Shown in pieces: positions 53,393 through 61,550 of a DNA stretch of 64,000 nucleotides. The notes below the pieces were generated by a model that was not told where the DNA came from, did not search any database, and worked only from the letters and a program-made list of their open reading frames with translations. A program made the position numbers and the translations under genes. Position 1 is the first letter of the stretch. Every line of letters starts with the position of its first letter. The DNA is taken from assembly GCA_937927515.1 (NCBI GenBank), contig CALBDO010000018.1, positions 20,552 through 84,551 on the forward strand, written 5' to 3'. The DNA comes from Candidatus Kapaibacterium sp. (GTDB taxonomy: Bacteria; Bacteroidota; Ignavibacteria; Kapaibacteriales; UBA2268).

Positions 53393-55054
53393 CTAAAATG
53401 AAGTTGTAATTGAAAGGTTGAAGCCATATGAGATTGGCACTTGACGGCAGACACCACCTATGCAAACTATTCCTCCAGTCTCGCGTCCAAACCCAAGGGA
53501 AATTCGTGTTGTCATGCGAATAAATGTAATTATTGCTTTGATGTAGTGTGCCCTAAAGTTTTTGTTGGCATTACCATAATTCCAATGGTCTATGATTGAA
53601 AAATACCAGTGTGGGGCTATGGAATGTTCTATAAGCAAAGCAAGCCAGTTACCATTTTTTTTGTCATCGCTGAGGACTGTGCTATCATTTTTCGACCACA
53701 TGTGTTGAATCTCCCATCGTAATGAATTCCTTCGGTCGATTGAATATATAAACTCCCCAACGAGTGTGTGATTGCGTACTTTCCCATAAAGTGGGGAACC
53801 CTCGTTCTCCATAACGTCTTTGTTATAAATTTGTCCTATGTAGGCAAGAGTAATATCAAGTGGTTTTGAAACTTTTCTTCTCAATTCGAAGAAAACATCT
53901 TGATAAAAAAGTATCTTGCCCAATCCCCAAAAATTTGATTTATAGGTAAAATCATCAATTCTAGTAGTATCTATAGATTTAACAAATGAAAAACCAGCAT
54001 TTAAATTAGTTTCATAGTCGCTTCCAACAAGCGGGAAATTTTTGGGCAGTGTATAGTTAAATTCGATTTGAATCCCTTCCTCGCCATTGCCTTGAGTAGA
54101 AGCAGAGTAAAAAGCTGGAAGTGAATATTGATGTTGCTTGGTAAGAGAGGGTAGGTAATTCAAGAGCAGTTCAAGACTTTTGGCTTCTCTATCGGTACGG
54201 AATTCCATATTGTCGTATCGATGGAAGTTCAAAAGGAGCGAGGCGCCTTCTGTAAATGTCGATATGTTTAAATTTATTCCATTTCCATTGTTGTAACTGA
54301 ATTTGTTTCTGTAAGTTGGGTCATTTATTTTGTGAGCGTATTCAAGATTTAATGAAAGCCAGTCAAAGAATAGCTCGAATCTTGTGGAAAAAGCCAATAC
54401 GTTCTCTGGAAGTTTGTACTTGCTATCTAAATCGGGTTGATACCGACTCACAAGGCTAGCACCTAAGTTAATTGGCATTTTTTGAAATGGCTTTGGAAAG
54501 AGAGCGGAGAGAGAAATTTCTGCATCCAAGCCGCGTACAATTGCCTTGCTCGTGCTCCAAAAATGCCTTTGCTTGCCAATGACACCTTTCATTGCTAAAC
54601 CATCGTAGGGGCTGAATTCTATACGAACTCCTTCCAATGAGTTATCGATACCTAAATTCCTTTCTTCGTATGCTCGAAAGATCATTCCGCTACCAAATTG
54701 CTCGTAAAAATTGCCAACTGTGATGTTGATTAAATCGCTTTTATATGTAAGCGAACGGTATGGAATTCCTGAACCTTGGTAACGCGAATCGAAACCAAGT
54801 ATTGGGTTTTGATAGCTTTCGAATCTAAGGTCTAAATTAAGATTGTTTGTTGATAAGGTTAGAAATAGATAATTGTTGGAAAGGATTTTTTCTGGTGCCT
54901 CGGCAGATTCGATTGTAGAGTCTCGTAGATAGTAATATGAATCTGATTGAAAATTTCCACCTATTTGCAAGCTACCAAGAATTGATTCAGATTTCAACTG
55001 CAGGGTAAGTAATAAAAGTAAACCAAGTGCAAAAAAAAAGGGAAAAGTTTTCAT
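53393..55054 (-). CDS. DUF6029-type outer-membrane beta-barrel protein
   Basis: The 553-residue protein has a signal peptide (FFFALGLLLLLTLQLKSE) and a large beta-barrel. The first part reads LQIGGNFQSDSYYYLRDS and YLFLTLSTNNLNLDLRFESYQNPI; then ITVGNFYEQFGSGMIFRAYEERNLGIDNSLEGVRIEFSP, a stretch conserved in DUF6029 proteins of Bacteroidota. The C-terminus has alternating strands and ends FNLSITTSF with terminal Phe, as in outer-membrane barrels. It sits between TPR and Omp28 genes with 0- and 11-nt gaps, an arrangement that suggests one unit. Function unknown. Confidence 0.78.
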   Translation of the reverse strand: MKTFPFFFALGLLLLLTLQLKSESILGSLQIGGNFQSDSYYYLRDSTIESAEAPEKILSNNYLFLTLSTNNLNLDLRFESYQNPILGFDSRYQGSGIPYRSLTYKSDLINITVGNFYEQFGSGMIFRAYEERNLGIDNSLEGVRIEFSPYDGLAMKGVIGKQRHFWSTSKAIVRGLDAEISLSALFPKPFQKMPINLGASLVSRYQPDLDSKYKLPENVLAFSTRFELFFDWLSLNLEYAHKINDPTYRNKFSYNNGNGINLNISTFTEGASLLLNFHRYDNMEFRTDREAKSLELLLNYLPSLTKQHQYSLPAFYSASTQGNGEEGIQIEFNYTLPKNFPLVGSDYETNLNAGFSFVKSIDTTRIDDFTYKSNFWGLGKILFYQDVFFELRRKVSKPLDITLAYIGQIYNKDVMENEGSPLYGKVRNHTLVGEFIYSIDRRNSLRWEIQHMWSKNDSTVLSDDKKNGNWLALLIEHSIAPHWYFSIIDHWNYGNANKNFRAHYIKAIITFIRMTTRISLGFGRETGGIVCIGGVCRQVPISYGFNLSITTSF

Positions 55055-55681
55055 TTAATCCTCTGGTTGTTGCAAGACATTTATCAATCTCTGGGTTTCG
55101 TTGGCTAAATTATGTTTGTTCCCGCACATTCGTAAATAGGTCTGGAAATCATTCAAAGATTTAGCTTTTTGTTTTAAATGATAATTGGCAGCGGCTCGCG
55201 CGTAGTATGCAAGGCAAAAATTAGGGTCTATTTCAATTGTTTTATTAAAATCGTTTACAGAACGTTCCCACTCATTTTGATAATAAAAGATTAGACCACG
55301 AGTGTAAAAATATTCAGGCTTTGTTTTAGAAATGTCGATTGCTGAATTAATTGAGCTTATCGCTTGTTGGTTCAATCCAAGTTTGATTTCACAAATAGCT
55401 TTGGCATAGAAAGCGTCAGCAAGTGTTTTATCAAATTTGACAGCATTTTCAAAGTCTTTTATTGCCATATTGCATTGGTCCAGTTTAGCATATGCCAAAC
55501 CTCGTCCGTAGAAAGCGGGAGCATAGGAGCTATGTTTTTCTAAAACCTCAGAGTATAAATCAATAGATTTTTTAAAATCTTTGCTTAGATATGCATCGTA
55601 GGCTTGTTGAATAAGACCTTGCTCTTGAGTCAGTAAATTGGATGCGTAAAAAAATAAAAATATCATCAAATACTTCTTCAT
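55055..55681 (-). CDS. Exported tetratricopeptide-repeat protein
   Basis: I use the ATG at 55681 (MKKYLMIFLFFYASNLLTQ) with GGAG at 5 nt; the track start is 24 nt earlier. The 208-residue protein has a signal peptide and about five TPR units (AYDAYLSKDFKKSIDLYSEVL; APAFYGRGLAYAKLDQCNMAIKDFENA; ADAFYAKAICEIKLGLNQQAIS; YTRGLIFYYQNEWERSVNDFNKTIE; CLAYYARAAANYHLKQKAKSL). It is probably a periplasmic scaffold. It starts the minus-strand group with DUF6029, Omp28 and GT39-like genes. Divergent from mreB. Confidence 0.88.
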   Translation of the reverse strand: MKKYLMIFLFFYASNLLTQEQGLIQQAYDAYLSKDFKKSIDLYSEVLEKHSSYAPAFYGRGLAYAKLDQCNMAIKDFENAVKFDKTLADAFYAKAICEIKLGLNQQAISSINSAIDISKTKPEYFYTRGLIFYYQNEWERSVNDFNKTIEIDPNFCLAYYARAAANYHLKQKAKSLNDFQTYLRMCGNKHNLANETQRLINVLQQPED

Positions 55682-55815
55682 TTTTTCTCCAAGATTTGAT
55701 TTCAAAATTACAAAATAATTAAAATTTCATTTTTAAATCTAACATAAATACAAAAGACTATCCCGGCTTGGAGTGGATAAAATAATTGTTAGGATTGATT
55801 AAAATGGAACTGGTT

Positions 55816-55851
55816 TTTGTCCAAAATATCTTAAAAAAACTACTAATTTTG
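55816..55851 (+). promoter_or_regulatory. Possible Bacteroidota-type promoter for mreBCD
   Basis: TTTG is followed after 24 nt by TAATTTTG, near the TTG-N17-23-TAnnTTTG pattern; the distance to the mreB ATG is 29 nt. The region is AT-rich, so a chance match is possible. It is the only plausible match in the divergent 199-nt region. Confidence 0.3.
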
Positions 55852-55880
55852 TATTTTAATTTTAGATAAAAGAGTTACCA

Positions 55881-56903
55881 ATGATTGGATTTCTAAGTGC
55901 TGATTTTGCTATCGATTTGGGTACAGCAAACACATTAATCTATTCTTCTGGGGAAAAGGATATCGTTTTGAACGAACCTTCGATAGTTGCATTTAATAGG
56001 CTCTCCAAAAATATCATTGCAGTAGGCAGAAAAGCTAAAGAGATGCTTGGAAGAACACCTCGAGATATACAGATTATCCGACCGATGCAAGATGGAGCAA
56101 TTGCAGACTTTGAAATTACCGAAAGTATGTTGCGGATATTAATAAAGAATGTAACCCCTTCGTTTCGATATGTTCGGAAAGTCCTCGTTTGTGTTCCTCA
56201 GGGAATAACGGAGGTAGAAAAAAGAGCAGTCCGGGATAGTTGCGAGCATGCTGGCTCGAAGGAAGTCTACTTAATTAGTGAACCGATGGCTGGAGCAATA
56301 GGTGCTGGGCTTGATGTTTTCGAGCCAAAAGGGAATTTGATTGTTGATATTGGAGGAGGTACAACAGAGATTGCTGTGATATCCCTCGGCGGGATTGTTG
56401 TCTCGGAGTCGATTAAGATTGCAGGGGATGAAATGACCGAATCGATTAAAAACTATTTCAAAAAAGAGCATAATCTCGTTATTGGAGACACAACAGCTGA
56501 AAAAATAAAGATAGAGATTGGTTCTGCCTATCCATCGGAAGAAGAAACTGAATTTGAAGTAACTGGCAGAAACCTTGTCAATGGTTTACCAAAATCAATA
56601 ATTTCAACATCAGAAGAAGTGCGAAAAGCATTAGAACCTACATTGAAAGAGATTGTCGATGCTATTCTGAGATTGCTTGAGAAAACTCCGCCAGAACTTG
56701 CAGCGGATATCTACAATACTGGAATAGTATTAAATGGTGGAGGTGCTTTACTAAGAGGAATCGATAAATTGGTTTCCGAGCATACGAGCTTGCCAGTACA
56801 TATATCCGAAGACCCACTAAAATCCGTTGTGCTTGGCGCTGGCAAAGTCCTCGAAGATATTAGTCATTATTCTACGGTTCTTATTCGTGGTGTAAGATAC
56901 TAA
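55881..56903 (+). CDS. mreB: Rod-shape actin homologue MreB
   Basis: The 340-residue cytoskeletal protein has ADFAIDLGTANTLIY (phosphate 1), IIRPMQDGAIADFEITESML, VCVPQGITEVEKRAVRDS, the phosphate-2 LIVDIGGGTTEIAVISLGGIV, SEPMAGAIGAGLD and the adenosine motif NTGIVLNGGGALLRGID. It forms membrane-associated filaments that guide lateral cell-wall synthesis. The start directly follows an AT-rich leader with a possible TAnnTTTG promoter. It is 10 nt from mreC, forming the standard mreBCD order. Indicates a rod-like or elongating cell. Confidence 0.97.
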   Translation: MIGFLSADFAIDLGTANTLIYSSGEKDIVLNEPSIVAFNRLSKNIIAVGRKAKEMLGRTPRDIQIIRPMQDGAIADFEITESMLRILIKNVTPSFRYVRKVLVCVPQGITEVEKRAVRDSCEHAGSKEVYLISEPMAGAIGAGLDVFEPKGNLIVDIGGGTTEIAVISLGGIVVSESIKIAGDEMTESIKNYFKKEHNLVIGDTTAEKIKIEIGSAYPSEEETEFEVTGRNLVNGLPKSIISTSEEVRKALEPTLKEIVDAILRLLEKTPPELAADIYNTGIVLNGGGALLRGIDKLVSEHTSLPVHISEDPLKSVVLGAGKVLEDISHYSTVLIRGVRY

Positions 56904-56913
56904 TTCTTAACCT

Positions 56914-57855
56914 ATGCAAAGAATATTTGATTTAATTTTAAGATATAAAGAGCACATCCTTTTTTTAGGTCTATTATTCATTTCATTATCATTATTATTA
57001 TTAGGCGATATCAATAAGATAGGTGGTTTTAGAACTCTTGTTATTGCTTCTATTGGTTGGTTTCAGAAAAATGTATTTTTAATACCAAATGTTTCTGCTT
57101 TGAAAAGTGAAAATTCTGCTCTTAGGGAGCTTAATTTTTTTCTTTCACAAAGGGTTATGAATGCTCGGATATCCGAGATTGAAAATCAAGCCTTAAAGAA
57201 CCTCTTGGGATTGAAACAGCGTGTTGACGCTCCATTTGAAGTTGCTCAAGTCGTTGGTTCTGTAACAATTGATATGAGAAATTATATCATCTTGGACAAA
57301 GGCTTGAAATTTGGTATAGATAAGTATATGACAGTTCGCAACGATGCAGGCTTGGTCGGCTCGGTTGTTATTAGCAGTGACAATTATTCATTGGTGGAAA
57401 TAATTTTAAACGCCAAAGTTAAAGTTCCAGCAATGAATTTAAGGAATGGTGTTCTTGGGACAATAAATTGGGATGGTGCAAATCGTCTTTTATTCCGAGA
57501 TGTACCAAAATTTGTAGATGTCAAAATCGGCGACACAATCGTAACCTCGAAACATAGCTTGAAATACATTCCCTATGTTCCAATCGGAACTGTGGTTTCG
57601 GTTGAATCGGAAGAAGGTGAATTATTTGCTGTTATTGGAGTTAAACCATTTGTGAATTTTTCGCTACTCGAGGAAGTTTTTGTTATTAAAAAAGTAATTG
57701 ACCCAGAAATTGTAACATTGATAAATAAGTATGAGCAATTTATAATGAATACAAACTTGCCCCCAGATAAATCTCAAAAATTGAAACCTCGCGAAATAAT
57801 GGAAAAAAAGAAAGCACTTGATTCGCTAAAAAGAATTAAAGCGGGGGAAAAATGA
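56914..57855 (+). CDS. mreC: Rod-shape-determining protein MreC
   Basis: The 313-residue protein has one N-terminal TM helix (HILFLGLLFISLSLLLLGDI), a coiled coil (LKSENSALRELNFFLSQRV, about 65-105) and the two-barrel periplasmic domain with GLVGSVVISSDNYSLVEIILN, DTIVTSKHSLKYIPYVPIGTVVSVE. It links MreB to periplasmic peptidoglycan synthases. A Lys-rich C-terminal tail (KPREIMEKKKALDSLKRIKAGEK) extends beyond the core. Overlaps mreD by 4 nt. Confidence 0.95.
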   Translation: MQRIFDLILRYKEHILFLGLLFISLSLLLLGDINKIGGFRTLVIASIGWFQKNVFLIPNVSALKSENSALRELNFFLSQRVMNARISEIENQALKNLLGLKQRVDAPFEVAQVVGSVTIDMRNYIILDKGLKFGIDKYMTVRNDAGLVGSVVISSDNYSLVEIILNAKVKVPAMNLRNGVLGTINWDGANRLLFRDVPKFVDVKIGDTIVTSKHSLKYIPYVPIGTVVSVESEEGELFAVIGVKPFVNFSLLEEVFVIKKVIDPEIVTLINKYEQFIMNTNLPPDKSQKLKPREIMEKKKALDSLKRIKAGEK

Positions 57856-58373
57856 ATAACACCCTCACAGAAGTCACTTTAAAAAATTTTTATTTGAAAT
57901 TTATTTATTATTCAATCGCAACTCTTCTCATATGTGTGTTGCAACTATCTTTTTCTTTTTTAATATCAGTTAAAGGGATTATCCCCGATTTGCTTATTCT
58001 ACTCATAATATGGATTACTCTCCGCGACGGTAAGATTGTCGGCTTGATTTCCGCTTTTTGCATTGGTTTGCTTTATGATTATTTATCTTTGAACATTTTT
58101 GGTGTCAATGCTTTAACCAAGACAATTGTAGCATACGTGTCAGGTTTTTTTTATAAAGAAAACGAATTTTTGAACATTGTAAAAAGCAATAAAATTTTTG
58201 TTATTGTTTTTATCTCGACACTTATTCATAACGTTGTTTATTACCTTTTAATGATAAATTTGACCGAATCAAACCTATGGAACATATATTTTAAATTTGT
58301 TTTCGGAAGTATGATTTATACTTTTGTCTTTTCTCTGACTTCGTTTTTCTTTAGAATTAAAAAGTTCTGGTAG
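57852..58373 (+). CDS. mreD: Rod-shape-determining protein MreD
   Basis: The 173-residue hydrophobic protein has about five TM helices and the MreD pattern VKGIIPDLLILLIIWITLRDGKIVGLISAFCIGLLYDYLS with the following NIFGVNALTK. It belongs to the elongasome with MreB and MreC. The genes usually next to it (PBP2 and RodA) are absent; instead the stop lies 1 nt from the stop of a converging HepT gene. The C-terminus is short but within the family range. Confidence 0.92.
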   Translation: MNNTLTEVTLKNFYLKFIYYSIATLLICVLQLSFSFLISVKGIIPDLLILLIIWITLRDGKIVGLISAFCIGLLYDYLSLNIFGVNALTKTIVAYVSGFFYKENEFLNIVKSNKIFVIVFISTLIHNVVYYLLMINLTESNLWNIYFKFVFGSMIYTFVFSLTSFFFRIKKFW

Positions 58374-58374
58374 C

Positions 58375-58839
58375 TTAGTTTTGTGCTAATATCTTTGTTT
58401 CTATGTAGTTTATTGTCCTTTCAACAATATCAAGAAGTGTTGGGGTATATTTAATGATTTCAGAAAATAGCTCGTAGAAATAATCTGTTGCGTAGTTGTG
58501 TGCAACCTCGTTCCTTAATTCTCTTATGTATTTGAACTCCTTTTCGTCATCAATTATGTTTCTTTTGTATGCGTTTGAAATCCTTTGGGGTACAGAAAAG
58601 TCGTAGCCTTTCGATTCGTAAATGTCAATGAAACGAAATGCTTTTTGTAAAAGTAGGTCGTTTGTTCTTGCAAATCTTGAGCACATTGATTCAATTACTT
58701 CCAATTCCTCCTCGCTATATTCATTTTTTAATGTAAAAAACTTAGATACTTTATTGTATGAATAAATCAACCTTTGAGTAGAGCGCCTCAGCATATCAAC
58801 TACATCACGAGCGTAATCTAAGTATTTTTGCGTTCCCAT
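58375..58839 (-). CDS. HepT-like HEPN toxin of a MntA/HepT module
   Basis: The 154-residue helical HEPN protein carries the RX4HXY motif in ELRNEVAHNYATDYF: Arg109, His114 and Tyr116. This is the RNase active site of HepT toxins, with the Tyr that MntA modifies by adenylylation in studied systems. Preceding helices are typical (VVDMLRRSTQRLIYSYNKV; RTNDLLLQKAFRFIDIYE). Its start overlaps the end of the MntA gene by 22 nt, giving the usual antitoxin-first order. It converges on mreD with a 1-nt gap. The motif is intact, so activity is plausible. A solo nucleotidyltransferase-binding HEPN role is possible. Confidence 0.82.
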   Translation of the reverse strand: MGTQKYLDYARDVVDMLRRSTQRLIYSYNKVSKFFTLKNEYSEEELEVIESMCSRFARTNDLLLQKAFRFIDIYESKGYDFSVPQRISNAYKRNIIDDEKEFKYIRELRNEVAHNYATDYFYELFSEIIKYTPTLLDIVERTINYIETKILAQN

Positions 58840-59129
58840 ATTAAAATTGCTTGCTCTTCAATTAAATTTATAAATGTTGTTTTGTTATCAAATGTGGAAT
58901 GAACAATGTCTATTTTGGTACCTCCAAGCAAGTCTGAAATATCAATTTTTATTTGTCTTAGTGTCTTGTTTGGAACTGGACTTTGTGTTAGTATTAATAT
59001 ATCTATGTCACTTTCTTCACTCGACAACCCTCGAGAGCGTGAACCATAAATGTAAACTTGTACTTCATCCTCTAACTTTCCAGAAATCACTTCAATTATT
59101 GCTTTTCTTTCGTTTTCAAGTAAATGCAT
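58818..59129 (-). CDS. MntA-like nucleotidyltransferase antitoxin
   Basis: I use the ATG at 59129 (MHLLENERKAIIEVI), giving 103 residues; the track start at 59222 is an upstream TTG. The minimal nucleotidyltransferase motif GSX10DXD is exact: IYGSRSRGLSSEESDIDILI, with G29-S30 and D41, D43. In characterised pairs MntA neutralises HepT by adding AMP to the HepT Tyr. The third catalytic acidic residue is probably in KIDIVHSTF. It overlaps the HepT gene by 22 nt. A general minimal nucleotidyltransferase of another role is less likely given the pairing. Confidence 0.83.
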   Translation of the reverse strand: MHLLENERKAIIEVISGKLEDEVQVYIYGSRSRGLSSEESDIDILILTQSPVPNKTLRQIKIDISDLLGGTKIDIVHSTFDNKTTFINLIEEQAILIWERKNT

Positions 59130-59298
59130 AGTCGAATTTATAAAAAATAAACCCAAAAACAAAATTAATTTGAATAGTTGTTGTAAATAAAGAAACAAGT
59201 ACAATATTTTTCTGTTTTGCAATTATTAAAACTACGCCAAAACAGAGCGCTGTTGATGTGTAAGAATCTCAACATATGTGTGTAATTTTCTTGACATC

Positions 59299-60726
59299 CT
59301 ATGTCGCTCTTTTAAATTTTGCAATGTAAAAACCATCAGTAGAATGGATGTGAGGAAATAAGTTAATCTGATGTGAAGATGGTTCGAGGGTTGGTAAATC
59401 TATATTGTAAGCATTGAATGCCAGTGATAAAGGCTCTGGTGCGAAATTATGGTTTTCGCCGAGAAATTTCTCTGCAACAAATTGATTTTCTTCGGGCATG
59501 AGCGAGCAAGTGGCATAAACAAGATATCCATTTGGTTTAACAAAACGGGAATAGAATCTAAGCATTTCGTATTGCTTCGAAGCAAGTTTGTAGAGTTTCT
59601 TTGGTGAAAGCCACCATTTGTGCATCGGATTTCTTCGAGCAGTTCCAATCCCAGAGCAAGGAGCGTCTACAAGCACAATGTCGAAAAAATTTTCTTTTAA
59701 AAGTGATTTTTTCTGTGCCTTGGAAGTGAAAATGTTGGTCTTTATCGACCGAAAGCCAGATAGACGAGCTCTAATGTGAAGCTCTTTAAGCTTTGGCAAA
59801 CTAACATCGTTTGCAATGATAGTGCCTGTGTCCTCCATAATAAACGCAAGGAAAAGAGATTTCCCACCCGCTCCAGCACAGGCATCGAGTATTTTCTGAT
59901 TCTTTTGTGGATTGCAAGCCAGGCATATCAACTGGCTTCCCTCGTCTTGGATTTCTACAACTCGGTTTCTATAGAAAGGATGCTGCATTATGTTCACTCG
60001 CTCTGAAAAGGTAATACCGTATGGCGAGTATTTCGTTGGGTAAGATTGGTAGCCTATTTTTTCAAAATCTGCTATTATTTTTTCTCTTGTGAAGTTTAGT
60101 TTGTTTACCCGGATAGTGAATTGTGATGGGTAAAGCAGACTCTCTGCCAATTCGTAAGGATTTATATCAATTTTCGGGTAAAACCTTACCCACGACTCTA
60201 AAACAAAATCTGGAATTGATAATCTTTTACTTACTTCATATCTCTGTTCATGCTCATCAGAACTTTTGAACAAGCGTTTTACTGTTCTATACTTTTCATC
60301 CAAGTCGAATAATATGTTTCGGATTTTGTCAAAACTAAAGAATCTTTTAGTTTGGTCGATAATATTTTTTTGGAGATGTTCTAATCCATTAGAAACTATG
60401 TAGAGCTTTTCAATAGTGGAAGTAATCGAAGTCAAATTATTAGGATATAATACAATGTTAATGAGTAAAGTTACCAGTAAGTTAAGTTTGTCGGTCTCGA
60501 TATCTTGTTTGATACTGTTGTCTAAGATGATTTTGGTAATGAAGGAAGAAAATTCTAAAAACCTTAGGTGTATGAACAATATTTCCGAGATTATTTTTCT
60601 TTCCTTGCTCCCAATATATTTTTTCTTTCTAAAATACTCAGAGGCAATTGAATCGGAAGGAGCACTCGATTTAAGAATGATATTAGTTAAATCAAGGCAA
60701 TGTTCCAAAAGCGTTTCCAGTTTCAT
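59299..60726 (-). CDS. rsmB: 16S rRNA cytosine-C5 methyltransferase (RsmB/NOL1-NOP2-sun family)
   Basis: The ATG at 60726 (MKLETLLEHCLDLTN) gives 475 residues; the track start is an upstream TTG. The N-terminal NusB-like helical domain (about 1-140, GSKERKIISEILFIHLR) precedes the RNA-binding and SAM domains: KILDACAGAGGKSLFLAF, VDAPCSGIGTARRNPMHKW with the catalytic PCSG Cys, and YATCSLMPEENQ with the second conserved Cys. It methylates C967 of 16S rRNA in E. coli. Single gene, upstream of the MntA/HepT pair on the same strand by 169 nt, and divergent from the surface-protein pair. Confidence 0.93.
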   Translation of the reverse strand: MKLETLLEHCLDLTNIILKSSAPSDSIASEYFRKKKYIGSKERKIISEILFIHLRFLEFSSFITKIILDNSIKQDIETDKLNLLVTLLINIVLYPNNLTSITSTIEKLYIVSNGLEHLQKNIIDQTKRFFSFDKIRNILFDLDEKYRTVKRLFKSSDEHEQRYEVSKRLSIPDFVLESWVRFYPKIDINPYELAESLLYPSQFTIRVNKLNFTREKIIADFEKIGYQSYPTKYSPYGITFSERVNIMQHPFYRNRVVEIQDEGSQLICLACNPQKNQKILDACAGAGGKSLFLAFIMEDTGTIIANDVSLPKLKELHIRARLSGFRSIKTNIFTSKAQKKSLLKENFFDIVLVDAPCSGIGTARRNPMHKWWLSPKKLYKLASKQYEMLRFYSRFVKPNGYLVYATCSLMPEENQFVAEKFLGENHNFAPEPLSLAFNAYNIDLPTLEPSSHQINLFPHIHSTDGFYIAKFKRAT

Positions 60727-60821
60727 AAAAATTTTGACAAAAATTATTTGCAAATTTATTTAAAATTGTTATTTTTGTTTTTTACAGATGTGTTTGAGTA
60801 TTAAAAGTTTTAAAATTGAAT

Positions 60822-60837
60822 TGGCATAATTATTGCA
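60822..60837 (+). promoter_or_regulatory. Sigma-54-like promoter before the secreted-protein pair
   Basis: TGGCATAATTATTGCA matches the -24/-12 consensus TGGCAYR-N4-TTGCA closely, including GG and GC at the expected spacing. It is 61 nt upstream of the ATG at 60899, which has an AAGGTGA Shine-Dalgarno. The second similar element precedes flagellin. The divergent rsmB gene has no matching element on its side. Confidence 0.5.
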
Positions 60838-60898
60838 TTCTTCTTTGTTTGCAAAAAAAAGTAAGCAAGTATGTTGATTTTATTATACAAGGTGATTT

Positions 60899-61474
60899 AT
60901 GAGATACTTCTTTAGAGTTTCTACACTTTTTCTCATAACTTCTTTCTTTGCGGTTGTACCAGGTTTTTCTACCCCTGGTTTGAAAATCGACCGCTCTGTC
61001 ATCGGTTCTGGTGGTATGCTGACTGTTAAAAACTCCGCAAATTTGAACCTGTCTGGTTTATTGGGCCAGGTTGCAATCGACAGGATTTCCAATGGAAATA
61101 GGGTACTTTACCAAGGATTTTGGGTACCCACCGAAACACCCACCGATGTTTCGGAGCCCATATCTCTTAGCAACCAGATTTCCAATTTTCCAAATCCTGC
61201 TTCCTTTTCTACCACCTTCCGTTACACTCTGGAAGAAAATTCTCTCGTCTCTCTCAAAGTTTACGACATTGTTGGAAACCTCGTTAAAATTCTTGTTGAT
61301 GGTTTTCAACCAGCTGGGAACCAAGAAATTGTCTGGGACCTTAAAAACGACAACCTTGTCGATGTACCTTCTGGTAACTACTTTTATGAACTAACTATAA
61401 CATCCGGCCAAATCGCTGGATTTAGCGAAACGAAAACACAAACCTATCGAAATATCCTTGTTATCGTTAAATAA
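60899..61474 (+). CDS. Short secreted protein with T9SS/FlgD-like C-terminal domain
   Basis: The 191-residue protein has a signal peptide (FLITSFFAVVPGFS), a short N-terminal domain with two beta stretches (SVIGSGGMLTVKNSANLNLSG; RVLYQGFWVPTE), and a C-terminal T9SS type A sorting-like domain from about residue 90: ISNFPNPASFSTTFRYTLEENSLVSLKVYDIVGNLV, a NQEIVWDL strand, and VPSGNYFYELTI with a short tail. The pattern is also found in FlgD Ig-like tails. It is 77 nt from the giant repeat gene and probably shares the sigma-54-like promoter. Export to the surface by T9SS is inferred. Confidence 0.8.
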   Translation: MRYFFRVSTLFLITSFFAVVPGFSTPGLKIDRSVIGSGGMLTVKNSANLNLSGLLGQVAIDRISNGNRVLYQGFWVPTETPTDVSEPISLSNQISNFPNPASFSTTFRYTLEENSLVSLKVYDIVGNLVKILVDGFQPAGNQEIVWDLKNDNLVDVPSGNYFYELTITSGQIAGFSETKTQTYRNILVIVK

Positions 61475-61550
61475 ACTTGATAACAATGTTGAAAATATTA
61501 AATGAATACTATACTATATTTTTATGTTTAACTAATTTAGGGGTCTTAAA

